A DNA stretch of 64,000 nt from Corynebacterium bovis DSM 20582 = CIP 54.80 (GCF_030408615.1 NZ_CP047187.1:558001-622000), one strand, 5' to 3'; positions 15,704 to 27,382 are shown, numbered from the stretch's first letter. Program-made: numbers and translations. The notes: generated by a model from the sequence alone, not told the origin.

Positions 15704-18354
15704 ATGATGAAGAAGAGGACGTTAGGGGCGGCGCTCGCCGCGGGGGCCCTAATCCTGCAGGCGACGGCGGCGCCGGCGCAGGCGACAGAGCAGGCGGCAC
15801 TGCAGATGAGATGTGCGATCAGAATGTCGCCTCTCAATACCGACAAGGACGTCTCCACACTGGTGACGTTCGATGCGCCGGAGGATGTCTACGTCGGTGA
15901 GCCGGTGACGATCAGGGCGAGCATTGGGGATGTTGTCTTCAAGGACGGGACGATGTCACTTGCAAGCAATGCCCGGGTGAACTCCAGCGTCATCAGGATT
16001 CAGGTTTCGGGCGACTTTGACTTCGTTGGAAACCCGCCGGCCGGGGTTTCTCGTCGTGGGAATGTGATCGAGATCCGGGATCGGGTGAGTGGGACGCTCA
16101 AGGGTGACACCCTGACCGCGAAGACCCAGCCGCTCGAGATGACGGTCGTCCCGAAGAAGAAGGGGCGGTTCACTGTCACCGCCGCGCAGAATCTGCTTGA
16201 TGCTAACGTCTCAGCAACTAGTTTCTTGGGGAATCATCGCGGTACCACTAATTGCTCTGTTCCTGCAGGGTCGGTCATTGGATACCGAATCGTGAATGAG
16301 CGGCCGGTCGAAGCGCCCAAGAAGACTGAAGAGCCGCAGCCGACCTCGTCCGAGCCGCAGGCTACGTCCACGGAGCCGACCCCGACGGAGCCCCCGGCTG
16401 CGACGACCGAGCCGACTCCGTCTGAGGAGAGCAAGCCGTCCGAGGATCCCAAGCCGTCGGAGGAGGCCAAGCCGTCTGAGGAGGCCAAGCCGTCCGAGGA
16501 GAGCAAGCCGTCCGAGGAGCCCAAGCCGTCGGAGGAGCCCAAGCCGTCCACGGAGCCGACCCCGTCCGACAAGCCGTCTGAGGAGCCCAAGCCGTCGGAG
16601 GAGGCCAAGCCGTCCACGGAGCCGACCCCGTCCGACAAGCCGTCGGAGGAGGCCAAGCCGTCGGAGGAGGCCAAGCCGTCCACGGAGCCGACCCGTCCGA
16701 CAAGCCGTCGGAGGAGCCCAAGCCGTCTGAGCAGGCCAAGCCGTCCGAGGAGCCCAAGCCGTCGGAGGAGCCCAAGCCTTCCGCGGAGCCGACTCCGTCC
16801 GAGGAGGCCAAGCCGTCTGAGGAGCCCAAGCCGTCCGAGGAGGCCAAGCCGTCGGAGGAGGCCAAGCCGTCCACGGAGCCGACTCCGTCCGACAAGCCGT
16901 CGGAGGAGCCCAAGCCGTCTGAGGAGGCCAAGCCGTCTGAGGAGAGCAAGCCGTCCACGGAGCCGACTCCGTCCGAGCAGGCCAAGCCGTCCGAGGAGGC
17001 CAAGCCGTCTGAGGAGCCCAAGCCGTCTGAGCAGGCTAAGCCCTCTGAGCAGGCCAAGCCGTCCGAGGAGAGCAAGCCGTCTGAGGAGCCCAAGCCGTCC
17101 ACGGAGCCGACTCCGTCCGAGCAGGCCAAGCCGTCTGAGCAGGCTAAGCCGTCCGAGGAGGCCAAGCCGTCTGAGCAGGCTAAGCCGTCGGAGGAGGCCA
17201 AGCCGTCTGAGCAGGCTAAGCCGTCGGAGGAGGCCAAGCCGTCTGAGCAGGCTAAGCCGTCGGAGGAGCCCAAGCCGTCTGAGCAGGCTAAGCCCTCTGA
17301 GCAGGCCAAGCCGTCCGAGGAGAGCAAGCCGTCCACGGAGCCGACTCCGGGCGACAAGCCCGCGGAGAACGCCGGCGACTCCTCCGATGCCGCAGCGAAG
17401 CTCGCGGAGGCGGAGAAGAAGCTCGCTGACGCGGAGAAGAAGGCCCAGGAGCTTCAGCAGCAGCTGGATCAGGCGAAGAAGGACAAGCAGGCCGCCGAGT
17501 CTGCCCTCAACGCCGCCCAGAACGACAAGAAGGCTGCTGAGTCCGAGCGTGACGCCGCCAAGAAGGCCCTCGACGACTGCAAGGCCACGGAGAAGGAGCT
17601 GAAGCAGCAGCTCAAGGACTCCGAGGACGCGAAGAAGAAGGCTGAGTCCGAGCGGGATGCCGCCAAGAAGGCTCTCGAGGAGGCCCAGCAGAACCAGGAG
17701 AAGCACCCCGCGACCCCGGAGCAGCCTGCCCCGCCGGCCACGCCGGAGGAGTCGACGCCGCCGGCCACGCCGGAGCCTCCGGCCACGCCCGAGCAGCCTG
17801 CCCCGCCGGTCACGCCGGAGCAGCCTGCCCCGCCGGCGCAGAAGAAGCCCACGATCCTGGACATCATCCGGGACATCTTCCGCTCCATCACCGGCTCCGT
17901 GTCCGGTGACAAGGGCACGACGGGCAGCAGCAAGCTCGTCGGCTCGCTGACGGGTGACAAGGACAACGGCGGCAAGATCCTCGGCTCGCTGCCGGGTGGC
18001 AAGGACAACGCCATCATCCGGATCCTCGGCTCGGACAAGGGCGTCAAGCTCCCCGGGTCCGACAACAACGGCAAGATCAACGGCAGCATCCCGGGCTCTG
18101 GCGGAAACGGCAAGATCACGGGCTCCATCCCGGGCTCTGAGGGCAACGGCGGGATCACGGTCTCCGTCCCCGGGTCCGACAACAACGGCAAGATCACGGG
18201 TTCCGTCCCGGGGTCTGACAACAACAACAAGATCACGGGGAGCATCCCGGGTTCGGTGACCTCGCCGAGCCTGCTCAGCGTGATCCTGGGCCTCATCGGT
18301 GGCGCCGGCATCGTCGGCCTCATCGCATGGTGCTGGGGTCTCATCCCCCGGTAA
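15704..18354 (+). pseudogene. Secreted repeat-rich surface protein, frameshifted by a 1-base deletion
   Basis: Starts MMKKRTLGAALAAG with a Sec signal peptide. Residues about 30-200 look like a beta-rich domain with two widely spaced Cys. A long PSEEPKPSEEAKPS stalk follows, then a Lys/Glu coiled coil (about 17390-17705), a TPEQPAPP segment, GSIPGS/GKITGS repeats and a C-terminal hydrophobic helix (SVILGLIGGAGIVGLIAW) ending in R, like the preceding protein. Near 16691-16695 ACCCC, present in sister repeats, is ACCC: the frame shifts and as written would run through about 300 Arg/Ser-rich residues to 17602. Restoring one C gives an uninterrupted 883-residue protein to 18354, so the shift is recent or a sequencing/assembly error. 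Codon use in 15800-16300 is less GC-biased than the neighbours, suggesting acquisition. Confidence 0.75.
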
Positions 18355-18425
18355 CTCGCTGACGGGGGCCGTCGTCCCCCACCGGTGACCCCGGACCGGC
18401 CGCACCCCGCGTGCGGCCCCGCGTG

Positions 18426-18473
18426 AACCACCCTCCGACCGTTCCTCCGGGAGCGGACGGCGGGTGGTTTTCG
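18426..18473 (+). terminator. Terminator after the second surface protein
   Basis: Long hairpin with arms AACCACCC / GGGTGGTT and further pairing inward with two 1x1 mismatches, followed by TTTTCG. Confidence 0.75.
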
Positions 18474-18507
18474 CATGTCACGGCCCCGGACCTCCCGCGC
18501 CGGCCCC

Positions 18508-18698
18508 GGACCGGCGTGCGGGGCAGGACCCGGCCGGTCCCGGACCGGCGCGCGGGGGAGGACCCGGCCGGCCCGGGACCGGCGCGCGGGGGGAGGACCC
18601 GGCCGGCCCGGGACCGGCGCGCGGGGGGAGGACCCGGCCGGCCCCGGACCGGCGCGCGGGGGAGGACCCGGCCGGCCCGGGACGTGCGCGCGGGCCGG
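18508..18698. repeat. 34-35-bp GC-rich tandem repeat, about 5.5 copies
   Basis: Copies start at 18508, 18542, 18576, 18611, 18646 and (partial) 18680. Core GGACCGGCGCGCGGGG. Copies 3 and 4 carry one extra G in a G-run. It lies between the terminator and alr; no gene is visible in 18355-18742. Confidence 0.9.
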
Positions 18699-18742
18699 GT
18701 CGGATGTGGCGGCCCCGCACCCCATGAGGGAAGATCACAGAC

Positions 18743-20734
18743 ATGCCCGTCAGTGATACCCAGGCAGGCCCGCACAGCCTCGCCGAACTTGTCGTCGACC
18801 TCGGTGCCGTCGCGCACAACGTCCGTCGGCTCCGCGCCCTCGCCGCCCCCGCCCGGCTCATGGCGGTCGTCAAGGCGGACGGCTACAACATGGGCGCGCG
18901 TGCCGTGGCGCTGACGGCGCTCGACCACGGGGCGGACGAGCTCGGCGTCGCGACCGTCGGGGAGGGCCTGGACATCCTCGCGGTGCTCCGCGACGCCGGC
19001 CGCACCGCCCCCGTCACCGCCTGGATGTGGTACCCCGGCGAACCGCTCGACGACGCCGTCGCCGCAGGTCTCACCCTCGGCATCCCGTCGCTCGAGCACG
19101 CGCGGGCGCTCACCGCCGTCGCCGCCGACCGGGGGCGCCCGGGGCAGCCGCCCGTCCGGGCCACGCTCATGGCGGACACGGGCCTGTCCCGCTCCGGGAT
19201 CGCGCCCGGGGAGTGGGGGGAGGTCCTCGACCTCGTCGCCGCCGCCGCACGGACCGGGTCTGTCGAGGTCACCGGGGTCATGTCCCATCTCTCGGGGGCC
19301 GACGACGCCACCTCCCCGGCGACCGACATCCAGGCGACCCGGTTCCGCCGCGCGATCGACGACTGCCGGGCCCGCGGCCTCGACGTGCCCGTCAACCACC
19401 TCGCCAACACCCCGGCGACGCTCACCCGGCCTGACCTGCGGTTCGACATGGTCCGCCCCGGGGTCGGCGTGTACGGCGTCGACCCGTGCGCGGGTGGGGG
19501 TGCCGGTGACGGCGGGGACGGCGCAGTCGGCGCGGGGGAGCCGGGCGCGGGCGGTGACGGCGGCCGTGGGCTGCGGCCCGTCGCGACGCTGCGGGCCCGC
19601 GTCACGACGACGCGACTCGTGCCCCGGGGGGAGTCCGTCGGCTACGGGGGCCTGTGGACCGCCGACCGTGACACCCGCACGGCCGTCGTCGCCATCGGCT
19701 ACGCCGACGGGATCCCGCGCGCCCTCACCGGCGCGTTCGACGTCACCGTCCGGGGCCGCCGCTACCGGCAGATCGGGCGGGTGAGCATGGACCAGATCGT
19801 CATCGACCTCGGGCCGGCGGACGGCCCGGAGCCGGAGGTCAGGCCCGGTGACTGGGCGGTGATCTTCGGCGAGGGCGGGGCCACGCTCAGCGAGGTCGCC
19901 CGGGCGCTCGGCACGATCGACTACGAGGTCCTCACGCTGCCGCGCACGCGCGTGCGGCGGCGGTACATCCCCGCCGGCGAGGGCGAGGGCGCCGGCGCGG
20001 GCGGGGTCGACGGCCGCAAGGGTGACGCTGCCGGTGCCGTGGGGGCGGGCGACGGCGCAGGCGTCGGCGTCGGCACCGAGACCCCGGTGAACCCCGGCGC
20101 GGGGGCGGGGGACGGCGCAGGCGTCGGCGTCGGCACCGAGACCCCGGTGAACCCCGGCGCCCCGGACGGCACGGTGGCCGTGCCCACCGCCGAGGCGATG
20201 CGGCAGGTCGGGGAGGCGGTCGGCCGGGAACTCCGGGCCGGGGACGTCGTGGTGCTCACCGGGCCGCTGGGGGCGGGGAAGACGACGCTCACGCAGGGCA
20301 TCGCCCGGGGCATGGGCGTGACCGGCCGGGTGCAGTCCCCGACGTTCACCGTCGTGCGGGAGCACCGGCCCTCCGGCGACGGGCCCGGGCTGCTGCACAT
20401 GGACGCCTACCGGCTGCTCGACGGCCTGCGGGACGATGATGCTCACGGCACCGGGGGGACCGGGGCCGCCGGGCAGCCCGAGGAGACCGGGTCCGCCGGG
20501 CAGGGCGCGGGCCACGGGGTGTCCGCGGCGAGGTCGGCCGCGGTCCTCGACGCGCTGGAGTCCCTCGACCTCGACGGCGACCTCACCGACCATGCACTCG
20601 TCGCGGAGTGGGGCGAGGGGGTCGTCGAGCCCCTGGGCACCCGGGTGCTGCACATCACCCTGACCCGGGACGGGGTGGACACCCCCGGCGACGACGAGGC
20701 GCGCACCCTGGCCTGGCGGTGGACCGGGCGGTGA
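18743..20734 (+). CDS. alr-tsaE: Fusion protein: alanine racemase + TsaE ATPase
   Basis: 663 residues. Residues 1 to about 415 are alanine racemase (PLP; L-Ala to D-Ala for peptidoglycan): PLP lysine in AVVKADGY (Lys44), catalytic Tyr in SVGYGG near 300, GRVSMDQIVIDLG. A Gly/Ala-rich linker with a duplicated 20-residue block follows. From about 478 it is TsaE, the ATPase of t6A37 tRNA modification: P-loop GPLGAGKTTL near 507, QSPTFTVVREH, LLHMDAYRL, ALVAEWGEG. Both domains look intact, with loop insertions (about 250-285 in Alr; about 565-600 in TsaE). In relatives alr and tsaE are usually separate adjacent genes. No stop or frameshift lies between the domains. A weak GAGGGA precedes the ATG. 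Confidence 0.93.
   Translation: MPVSDTQAGPHSLAELVVDLGAVAHNVRRLRALAAPARLMAVVKADGYNMGARAVALTALDHGADELGVATVGEGLDILAVLRDAGRTAPVTAWMWYPGEPLDDAVAAGLTLGIPSLEHARALTAVAADRGRPGQPPVRATLMADTGLSRSGIAPGEWGEVLDLVAAAARTGSVEVTGVMSHLSGADDATSPATDIQATRFRRAIDDCRARGLDVPVNHLANTPATLTRPDLRFDMVRPGVGVYGVDPCAGGGAGDGGDGAVGAGEPGAGGDGGRGLRPVATLRARVTTTRLVPRGESVGYGGLWTADRDTRTAVVAIGYADGIPRALTGAFDVTVRGRRYRQIGRVSMDQIVIDLGPADGPEPEVRPGDWAVIFGEGGATLSEVARALGTIDYEVLTLPRTRVRRRYIPAGEGEGAGAGGVDGRKGDAAGAVGAGDGAGVGVGTETPVNPGAGAGDGAGVGVGTETPVNPGAPDGTVAVPTAEAMRQVGEAVGRELRAGDVVVLTGPLGAGKTTLTQGIARGMGVTGRVQSPTFTVVREHRPSGDGPGLLHMDAYRLLDGLRDDDAHGTGGTGAAGQPEETGSAGQGAGHGVSAARSAAVLDALESLDLDGDLTDHALVAEWGEGVVEPLGTRVLHITLTRDGVDTPGDDEARTLAWRWTGR
20041..20160 (+). 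repeat. 60-bp in-frame tandem duplication in the Alr-TsaE linker
   Basis: 20041-20100 and 20101-20160 are identical except for one base. Encodes a Gly/Val/Thr-rich linker block twice, preserving the fused frame. Confidence 0.95.
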
Positions 20735-20841
20735 CCTGGTGATGAGCGGGCGTTGGACCGGGCGATGACCGGGCGCTGGACCGGGCCGTGACCTGGCGCT
20801 GGACCGCGCCGTGACCTGGCGCTGGGCCGGGCGGTGACCTG
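20716..20841 (+). repeat. Degenerate repeats copying the 3' end of alr-tsaE, including the stop
   Basis: The last codons and stop (TGGACCGGGCGGTGA) recur four more times downstream with small changes, spaced 23-32 bp. The last copies are GCGCTGGACCGCGCCGTGA and GCGCTGGGCCGGGCGGTGA. Confidence 0.85.
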
Positions 20842-21067
20842 GCCCGTCGCCGGCCCGGCCGCGTCGCCGCCCCTGGATGAGGGGAACGGGGGTCCCCGGC
20901 CGGGGCAGCGATCTGGAAGCTTTGGCTGTCCTGTGCTTCAATGATGCATGAATCACCGTGAGGGGTGTTTCGCAAGAGGTCCGGGTCGGATTGATCACCC
21001 GGCCCGGGCTCAAGTCCCCGGTACGTTTACTGCGAGAGCGTGCCGGGGACGTCTTGTGTCCGGGGGA
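20842..21067 (+). terminator. Intergenic region with a hairpin before tsaB
   Basis: Inverted repeat GTCCCCGGTACG (21014-21025) / CGTGCCGGGGAC (21039-21050), 13-nt loop, followed by GTCTTGTGT. It could end alr-tsaE transcription. The 20930-20985 part is AT-richer (TTCAATGATGCATGAATC) without a clear function. Confidence 0.5.
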
Positions 21068-21073
21068 TAGACT
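21068..21073 (+). promoter_or_regulatory. -10 box of tsaB-rimI-tsaD (leaderless)
   Basis: TAGACT, then 7 nt, then the ATG at 21081. Confidence 0.5.
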
Positions 21074-21080
21074 CTCAGGA

Positions 21081-23810
21081 ATGATGAACGTCCTGGCGAT
21101 AGACACCTCCACCGGCCACGTCGTCTCCGGCATCGTGCAGGTGCCCGCCGACGGCGGCGACCCGGTCACCCTCGCCACGGTGGACGTGGACAGCCCCCGC
21201 GGCCACATGGAACTGCTCACCCCGGGCATCCTGCAGGGGCTCGACGCCGCCGGGTTGACGCCCGGCGACATCGACGCGGTCGTCGTCGGCACCGGCCCCG
21301 GGCCGTTCACGGGCCTGCGCGTCGGCATGGCCACCGCCGCCGCGTTCGGTGACGCCCTCGGCGTGCCCGTCCACGGTGTGCCCAGCGTCGCCGCCGTCGC
21401 CGCGACCCTCCCCGACATCACCGCCGCCGACGGGGACGACGCGCCCGACACCACCGCCGCCGGCACGGAGACCGCCGCCGACGGGGACGACGCGCCCGCC
21501 CGCGCGGCGCAGGTCACCGACCGGCGCGAGGTGCTCGTCATCACCGACGCCCGCCGGCGCGAGTGGTACCACGCCCGCTACGCCCTCTCGCCCGGCACCG
21601 CCGGCACCGCCCCGGCCCTCGAGACGCTGTCCCCGCCGGCCGTCGACACCCCCGCCGCCGTCGTCGCCGCCGCCCCGGCCGGGGTGCCGGTGCTCGTCGC
21701 GTCCGGGGTCGCCGCGCAGGTCCGGGAGTTGTTCGGGCCCGACCGGAGGATTCTCGACGACGACGCCCACCCCTCCGCCCGCTCCCTCGTCCGCGCGGCC
21801 CTGGCCACCGGAGCCGACCTCCGCGCCGACGCCCCGCCGCTGCGGGCGCTCTACCTGCGCCGACCGGATGCGGCGGAACCGAAGCCGCGCGCCGTGTCGC
21901 CCGCCCTCACCGGCGACGTCACCGCCCGGACCAGCGCGGAGCCCACGGCGGACACGCCCGCGCCGGGGGAGCGTCCCGTCGTCGTCACCCTCCCCCCGGA
22001 GGCCGCGCCCCGGTGCGCGGAACTGGAGCAGCAGCTCTTCCCCGGGGACTCCCCGTGGCCGGTCGAGGGGTTCATCGCCGAGATCACCGCGCCGCGCACT
22101 CACTTCCTGGGGCTCGTGCTGCCCGACGACCCGGCCGCCGCGACCGGCGCGGACGGGGAGGGTGCACCGACCGCCGCAACGGGTGCGGACCGGGAGGGTG
22201 CACCGACGGCCGCGACCGGCGCGGACCGGGACGCCGCGGACCGGGGGGCCACGGTGACCGGGGAGGTCATCGGGTACGCGGGCATCGCCGTCAACGGCCC
22301 GGCCGCCGACCCGGAGTGCGAGATCCACACCATCGGCATCGACCCGCGCCACCAGGGGCGGGGCTGGGCGCACCTGCTCATGGAACCGCTCATGGAGCTC
22401 GCCGACCAGCTCGGCGCGCCCGTCTACCTGGAGGTCCGCACGGACAACGACGCCGCCCGCGGCCTCTACCGCAGCTACGGCTTCGAGGAGGTCGGGCTGC
22501 GCCGGAACTACTACCAGCCGTCCGGGGCGGACGCGTACACGATGGTCCGGCCGGCACGGCGCGCGGACACGGCCGACGGGGGCACCGACCGTACCGACGG
22601 GGCCGCCGACCGTACCGACGGGGCCGCCGACCGGGGCACGGACGCGACGCCCGACGGGGACGTGACCGTCGTCCTCGGCATCGAGAGTTCCTGCGACGAG
22701 ACCGGCGTGGGCGTCGTCGCCCTCGACCGGCGTGCCGACGGCGGCCACCGCGTGGAGCTCATCGCCGACGAGGTCGCCTCCTCCATGGACCAGCACGCCC
22801 GGTTCGGCGGCGTCGTCCCCGAGATCGCGTCCCGCGCCCACCTGGAGGCCCTCGTGCCCACGGTGCGGGCCGCGCGCCGGGCCCTGCGGCGACGGACCGG
22901 GCGCGACCGGCCCGACGCCGTCGCCGCGACGATCGGCCCGGGGCTCGCCGGGGCGCTGCTCGTCGGCTCGGCCGCGGCGAAGGCCTACGCCGCCGCGTGG
23001 CAGGTCCCCTTCTACGCGGTCAACCACCTCGGGGGGCACGTCGCCGTCGACGCCGTGGCCGGTCCCGGGGGGAACGACGCCGCCCGCGCGCAGCAGGCCC
23101 CGGCCGGCGGGGACGCGGCCCGTGGCGCGGAAGGGGCCCCGGACGGCGGGGACACCCTGGGGCACGCCGTGGCGTTGCTCGTCAGCGGCGGGCACACCCA
23201 GATCCTCGAGGTCGACGGCATCGGCCACCCGATGCGTGAACTCGGCGGCACCCTCGACGACGCCGCCGGGGAGGCCTACGACAAGGTCGCCCGGCTCCTC
23301 GGCCTCGGCTACCCGGGCGGGCCGGTGATCGACCGTCTCGCCGCGACGGGCGACCCCGCGGCCGTCGCCTTCCCCCGCGGGCTCACCCGCCCGGGCGACG
23401 CGCCGTACGACTTCTCCTTCTCCGGGCTGAAGACCGCCGTCGCCCGGTACGTCGAACAGGCCGAACGCGACGGGCGCACGATCGCCGTCGCCGACCTCTG
23501 CGCGTCCTTCCAGGAGGCGGTCGTCGACGTGCTCACCGCGAAGGCCGTCCGGGCGTGCGTCGACACCGGTGCGACGACACTGCTCCTCGGTGGCGGGGTG
23601 TCCGCCAACCGGCGGCTCCGCGAGCTCGCCCGGCAGCGGTGCGACGCCGCGGGGGTCGCGCTGCGCGTCCCGCCGCTGCGGCTGTGCACGGACAACGGCG
23701 TGATGACCGCGACGCTCGCCGCCGAACTCATCGCGGCGGGGGAGGGGCCGAGCGGCCTCGGCGTCGGCTCCTACCCGTCGCTCGACGTCGCGGTGCCGCT
23801 CGTGCGCTGA
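21081..23810 (+). CDS. tsaB-rimI-tsaD: Triple fusion: TsaB + RimI acetyltransferase + TsaD
   Basis: 909 residues in one frame. TsaB (about 1-265): [23 protein letters not shown]; dimerisation subunit of the t6A37 enzyme. RimI (about 300-491): GNAT fold with [19 protein letters not shown] (acetyl-CoA loop) and [20 protein letters not shown]; acetylates the N-terminus of S18 in the classic case. TsaD (about 528-909): [26 protein letters not shown], metal ligands in [48 protein letters not shown]. All key motifs are intact. Linkers and loops carry [12 protein letters not shown] and RTDGAAD repeats. The ATG at 21081 is chosen by the TsaB N-terminus and TAGACT box; 41 upstream residues of open frame are ignored. 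In most actinobacteria these are three genes; two-way fusions are known, and I am not aware of this three-way order being described. Confidence 0.94.
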   Translation: MMNVLAIDTSTGHVVSGIVQVPADGGDPVTLATVDVDSPRGHMELLTPGILQGLDAAGLTPGDIDAVVVGTGPGPFTGLRVGMATAAAFGDALGVPVHGVPSVAAVAATLPDITAADGDDAPDTTAAGTETAADGDDAPARAAQVTDRREVLVITDARRREWYHARYALSPGTAGTAPALETLSPPAVDTPAAVVAAAPAGVPVLVASGVAAQVRELFGPDRRILDDDAHPSARSLVRAALATGADLRADAPPLRALYLRRPDAAEPKPRAVSPALTGDVTARTSAEPTADTPAPGERPVVVTLPPEAAPRCAELEQQLFPGDSPWPVEGFIAEITAPRTHFLGLVLPDDPAAATGADGEGAPTAATGADREGAPTAATGADRDAADRGATVTGEVIGYAGIAVNGPAADPECEIHTIGIDPRHQGRGWAHLLMEPLMELADQLGAPVYLEVRTDNDAARGLYRSYGFEEVGLRRNYYQPSGADAYTMVRPARRADTADGGTDRTDGAADRTDGAADRGTDATPDGDVTVVLGIESSCDETGVGVVALDRRADGGHRVELIADEVASSMDQHARFGGVVPEIASRAHLEALVPTVRAARRALRRRTGRDRPDAVAATIGPGLAGALLVGSAAAKAYAAAWQVPFYAVNHLGGHVAVDAVAGPGGNDAARAQQAPAGGDAARGAEGAPDGGDTLGHAVALLVSGGHTQILEVDGIGHPMRELGGTLDDAAGEAYDKVARLLGLGYPGGPVIDRLAATGDPAAVAFPRGLTRPGDAPYDFSFSGLKTAVARYVEQAERDGRTIAVADLCASFQEAVVDVLTAKAVRACVDTGATTLLLGGGVSANRRLRELARQRCDAAGVALRVPPLRLCTDNGVMTATLAAELIAAGEGPSGLGVGSYPSLDVAVPLVR

Positions 23811-23973
23811 GCCGGACGGGTGCCCCGGCGGGCGGCATGTTGCCAGCGCACGGGCCGTAGCGGTTCCGTTCCGCTCGACCTGCGGGGGCGCGGGACCGCT
23901 GGCACAATGAGCGGGAAGACCACACACCGTCCGCCCGTCACACCGGCGGACCCGCACGTGAAGGAGGCCCGCC

Positions 23974-24474
23974 GTGGCCCGCTCCCTGCTCGTCACCCCT
24001 GATCTCACCGCCGAGGAGGTCGACGTCGACCTCTCCCAGGCCACCGACCTCCTCGGCGCGCCCGCCGACGGTCGCCTCAGCGTCGCGTTCGTCGAGGACG
24101 GCCGCTCGGTCGCCTGCGTCTACGCCAGCTCCCACTCCGACCCCGCCGCGGCCGGGGCCGACGGCACGGCCGGCACCACCGGCACCGCCGCCGGTGACGG
24201 GGACGCGGCGTCGCCGGACGTGGCGTCGGAACCCAACCCCCTCGCCTCCATGGGCCGCAACGAGCAGGACACCGGCAACTCCGCCTTCCTCTCCGACCCG
24301 ACCCGGGCGATCTGCGGGACGGTCCTGTTCACCGGGGCCGACGGCGGCGACCTCACCGACGAGGACGTCGAGACGGTCCGGCGGGGCATCCGCGCGGTGG
24401 AGAACTACCGGGAGGACCAGCCGGAGGAGTACCGGCTGTGGCGCGACGCCGTGCTGAACCTCCGCAGCCGGTGA
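23974..24474 (+). CDS. Conserved hypothetical protein upstream of groES
   Basis: 166 residues, acidic, no signal peptide or membrane segment. The N-terminal half (LLVTPDLTAEEVDVDLSQAT) and C-terminal helix (AVENYREDQPEEYRLWRDAV) look folded; the middle (about 50-90) is Ala/Gly/Asp low complexity. A GTG start has AAGGAGG at ideal spacing. CACAAT near 23902 may be its -10. I do not recognise the family; position between tsaD and groES suggests a corynebacterial conserved gene. Confidence 0.7.
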   Translation: MARSLLVTPDLTAEEVDVDLSQATDLLGAPADGRLSVAFVEDGRSVACVYASSHSDPAAAGADGTAGTTGTAAGDGDAASPDVASEPNPLASMGRNEQDTGNSAFLSDPTRAICGTVLFTGADGGDLTDEDVETVRRGIRAVENYREDQPEEYRLWRDAVLNLRSR

Positions 24475-24487
24475 GGGCGGTTGAGCG

Positions 24488-24514
24488 TTAGCACTTGCCC
24501 GGGTAGAGTGCCAG
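24488..24514. promoter_or_regulatory. CIRCE operator (HrcA binding site) for groES-groEL1
   Basis: TTAGCACTT, 9 nt, GAGTGCCAG; the consensus is TTAGCACTC-N9-GAGTGCTAA. The left half has one mismatch and the right half two. It lies about 100 bp before groES and implies heat-shock control by HrcA. Confidence 0.9.
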
Positions 24515-24615
24515 TAGGTTGTGTACCCACAGTTGTTCACCCGCGACGACGGCTGTGCACGGAAGACCAACCGGCACACCATTCACTGAGACACGAATAC
24601 ACGGAGGTATTCATC

Positions 24616-24915
24616 GTGGCGAACGTCAACATCAAGCCGCTCGAGGACCGTGTCCTCGTCCAGATCGTCGAGGCCGAGACGACGACCGCGTCCGGGCTCG
24701 TCATCCCGGACTCCGCCAAGGAGAAGCCGCAGGAGGCGACCGTCATCGCCGTCGGTCCCGGCCGCGTGGGTGACGACAACGACCGCATCCCCATGGAGGT
24801 CAAGGAGGGCGACACCGTCGTCTTCTCCAAGTACGGCGGCACGGAGCTCAAGTACTCCGGCGAGGAGTACCTCATCCTCAGCCAGCGCGACATCCTCGCC
24901 GTCATCGAGAAGTAG
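24616..24915 (+). CDS. groES: Co-chaperonin GroES
   Basis: 99 residues, standard size. Mobile loop [19 protein letters not shown], which docks on GroEL, and GRVGDDNDR roof region are present. The GTG at 24616 follows GGAGGT by 7 nt and gives [13 protein letters not shown]. First gene of the CIRCE-controlled groES-groEL1 operon. Confidence 0.98.
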   Translation: MANVNIKPLEDRVLVQIVEAETTTASGLVIPDSAKEKPQEATVIAVGPGRVGDDNDRIPMEVKEGDTVVFSKYGGTELKYSGEEYLILSQRDILAVIEK

Positions 24916-26547
<1,632 letters not shown>

Positions 26548-26594
26548 GCGCACCAGGAACGGCGGGGGCGGCTGACCGGCCGCCCGGCCGTGAG

Positions 26595-26627
26595 CGGGCC
26601 CGGACCTCATGCGAGGTGCCGGGCCCG
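26595..26627. terminator. Hairpin between convergent groEL1 and whiB3
   Basis: CGGGCCCGG-ACCTC, loop ATGC, GAGGT-G-CCGGGCCCG: a 14-bp stem with one bulge. It may terminate from both sides; there is no T-run. Confidence 0.6.
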
Positions 26628-26646
26628 AGGTGTGTCCGGGGGCGGG

Positions 26647-26949
26647 TCAGGAGGCCATGCGGCGGCGGTTGCGGGACGCCGGGTGGAGGATCGAGTCCCG
26701 CTCGGCCTCGCTCATCCCGCCCCAGACCCCGTAGGTCTCGCCGACGCTCAGGGCGTGCTCGCGGCACCGCACGAGCACCGGGCATTCGCGGCAGATCGCC
26801 TTCGCGCGGTGTTCGCGCATCTCCCGGGCGCGGCCGCGTTCGCCGTCCGGGTGGAAGAAGACGGACGAGTCCACACCTCGGCAGGAGCCGTGGAGCTGCC
26901 AATCCCACATTGTGGCGGTCGGACCGGGAAGCTGGCGGGGCTGGGGCAT
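26647..26949 (-). CDS. whiB3: Iron-sulfur regulator WhiB3
   Basis: 100 residues. Four conserved Cys ligating a [4Fe-4S] cluster (GSCRG and CRECPVLVRC), the G-V-W-G-G turn (YGVWGGMSEAER) and a basic C-terminus for DNA contact (NRRRMAS). The N-terminus MPQPRQLPGP and location beside groEL1 match mycobacterial WhiB3, a redox-sensing partner of the primary sigma factor. The ATG at 26949 has GAGGAG upstream; the long upstream frame is not used. Confidence 0.93.
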   Translation of the reverse strand: MPQPRQLPGPTATMWDWQLHGSCRGVDSSVFFHPDGERGRAREMREHRAKAICRECPVLVRCREHALSVGETYGVWGGMSEAERDSILHPASRNRRRMAS

Positions 26950-27382
26950 GGAGATCTCCTCGACTGGTGTCGACGTCGTGCTGACGGCCCGGCCCTCGGC
27001 CGGACGCACCCAGGTAGCGTGCGCGCGGGACATGAACGACAGATGACGACGGTGTGCACGAGAGGTTGCGCCACCCCCGCGGGGAGGCTCCGTCGGCTCC
27101 TGTACCCGTGGTGACCTGCTCTGATGCCGGTGGGTGAACACACGGTGAATTGTTCGCGGGCCGGTCGGGGAGGGGGTCCGGGCCCCCGGGAGGGGGACCT
27201 CGCACCGGGGACGACGCCGCCGGCGGGCGAACCGGACGGGGCCCGGGTCCGGTGATGCCGTAGATTGTCGATGGTAGGTATTACATTTGTGTTGCAACGG
27301 GCCCCGGGCCGAACCGGGACCGACGGATCCCGATGGACCCCGCCCCTCCCGGTACCCTGCACGGCCGACCCCGGAGTGAGAC
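26950..27382. promoter_or_regulatory. Divergent promoter region between whiB3 and sigD
   Basis: 433 bp with no supported gene. An AT-richer island at 27255-27295 contains TAGATT (27261-27266) and TACATT (27282-27287), either a plausible sigD -10; no good -35 pairs with them. For whiB3 no convincing promoter is seen. A possible minus-strand hairpin region lies in 27060-27110. Confidence 0.35.

Noticed and set aside
16362..17357. Long minus-strand frame of SSDGLACSDG repeats
   Set aside because: It is the complement of the KPSEE repeat gene; no start signal, and only the plus strand gives signal peptide, coiled coil and membrane tail.
18478..18873. Arg/Pro-rich ORFs over the 34-35-bp repeat before alr
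   Set aside because: Repeat sequence with no stops by composition; no coding signal on either strand.
20958..21080. N-terminal extension of the TsaB fusion
   Set aside because: The 41 extra residues are not TsaB-like and span a hairpin and the -10 box.
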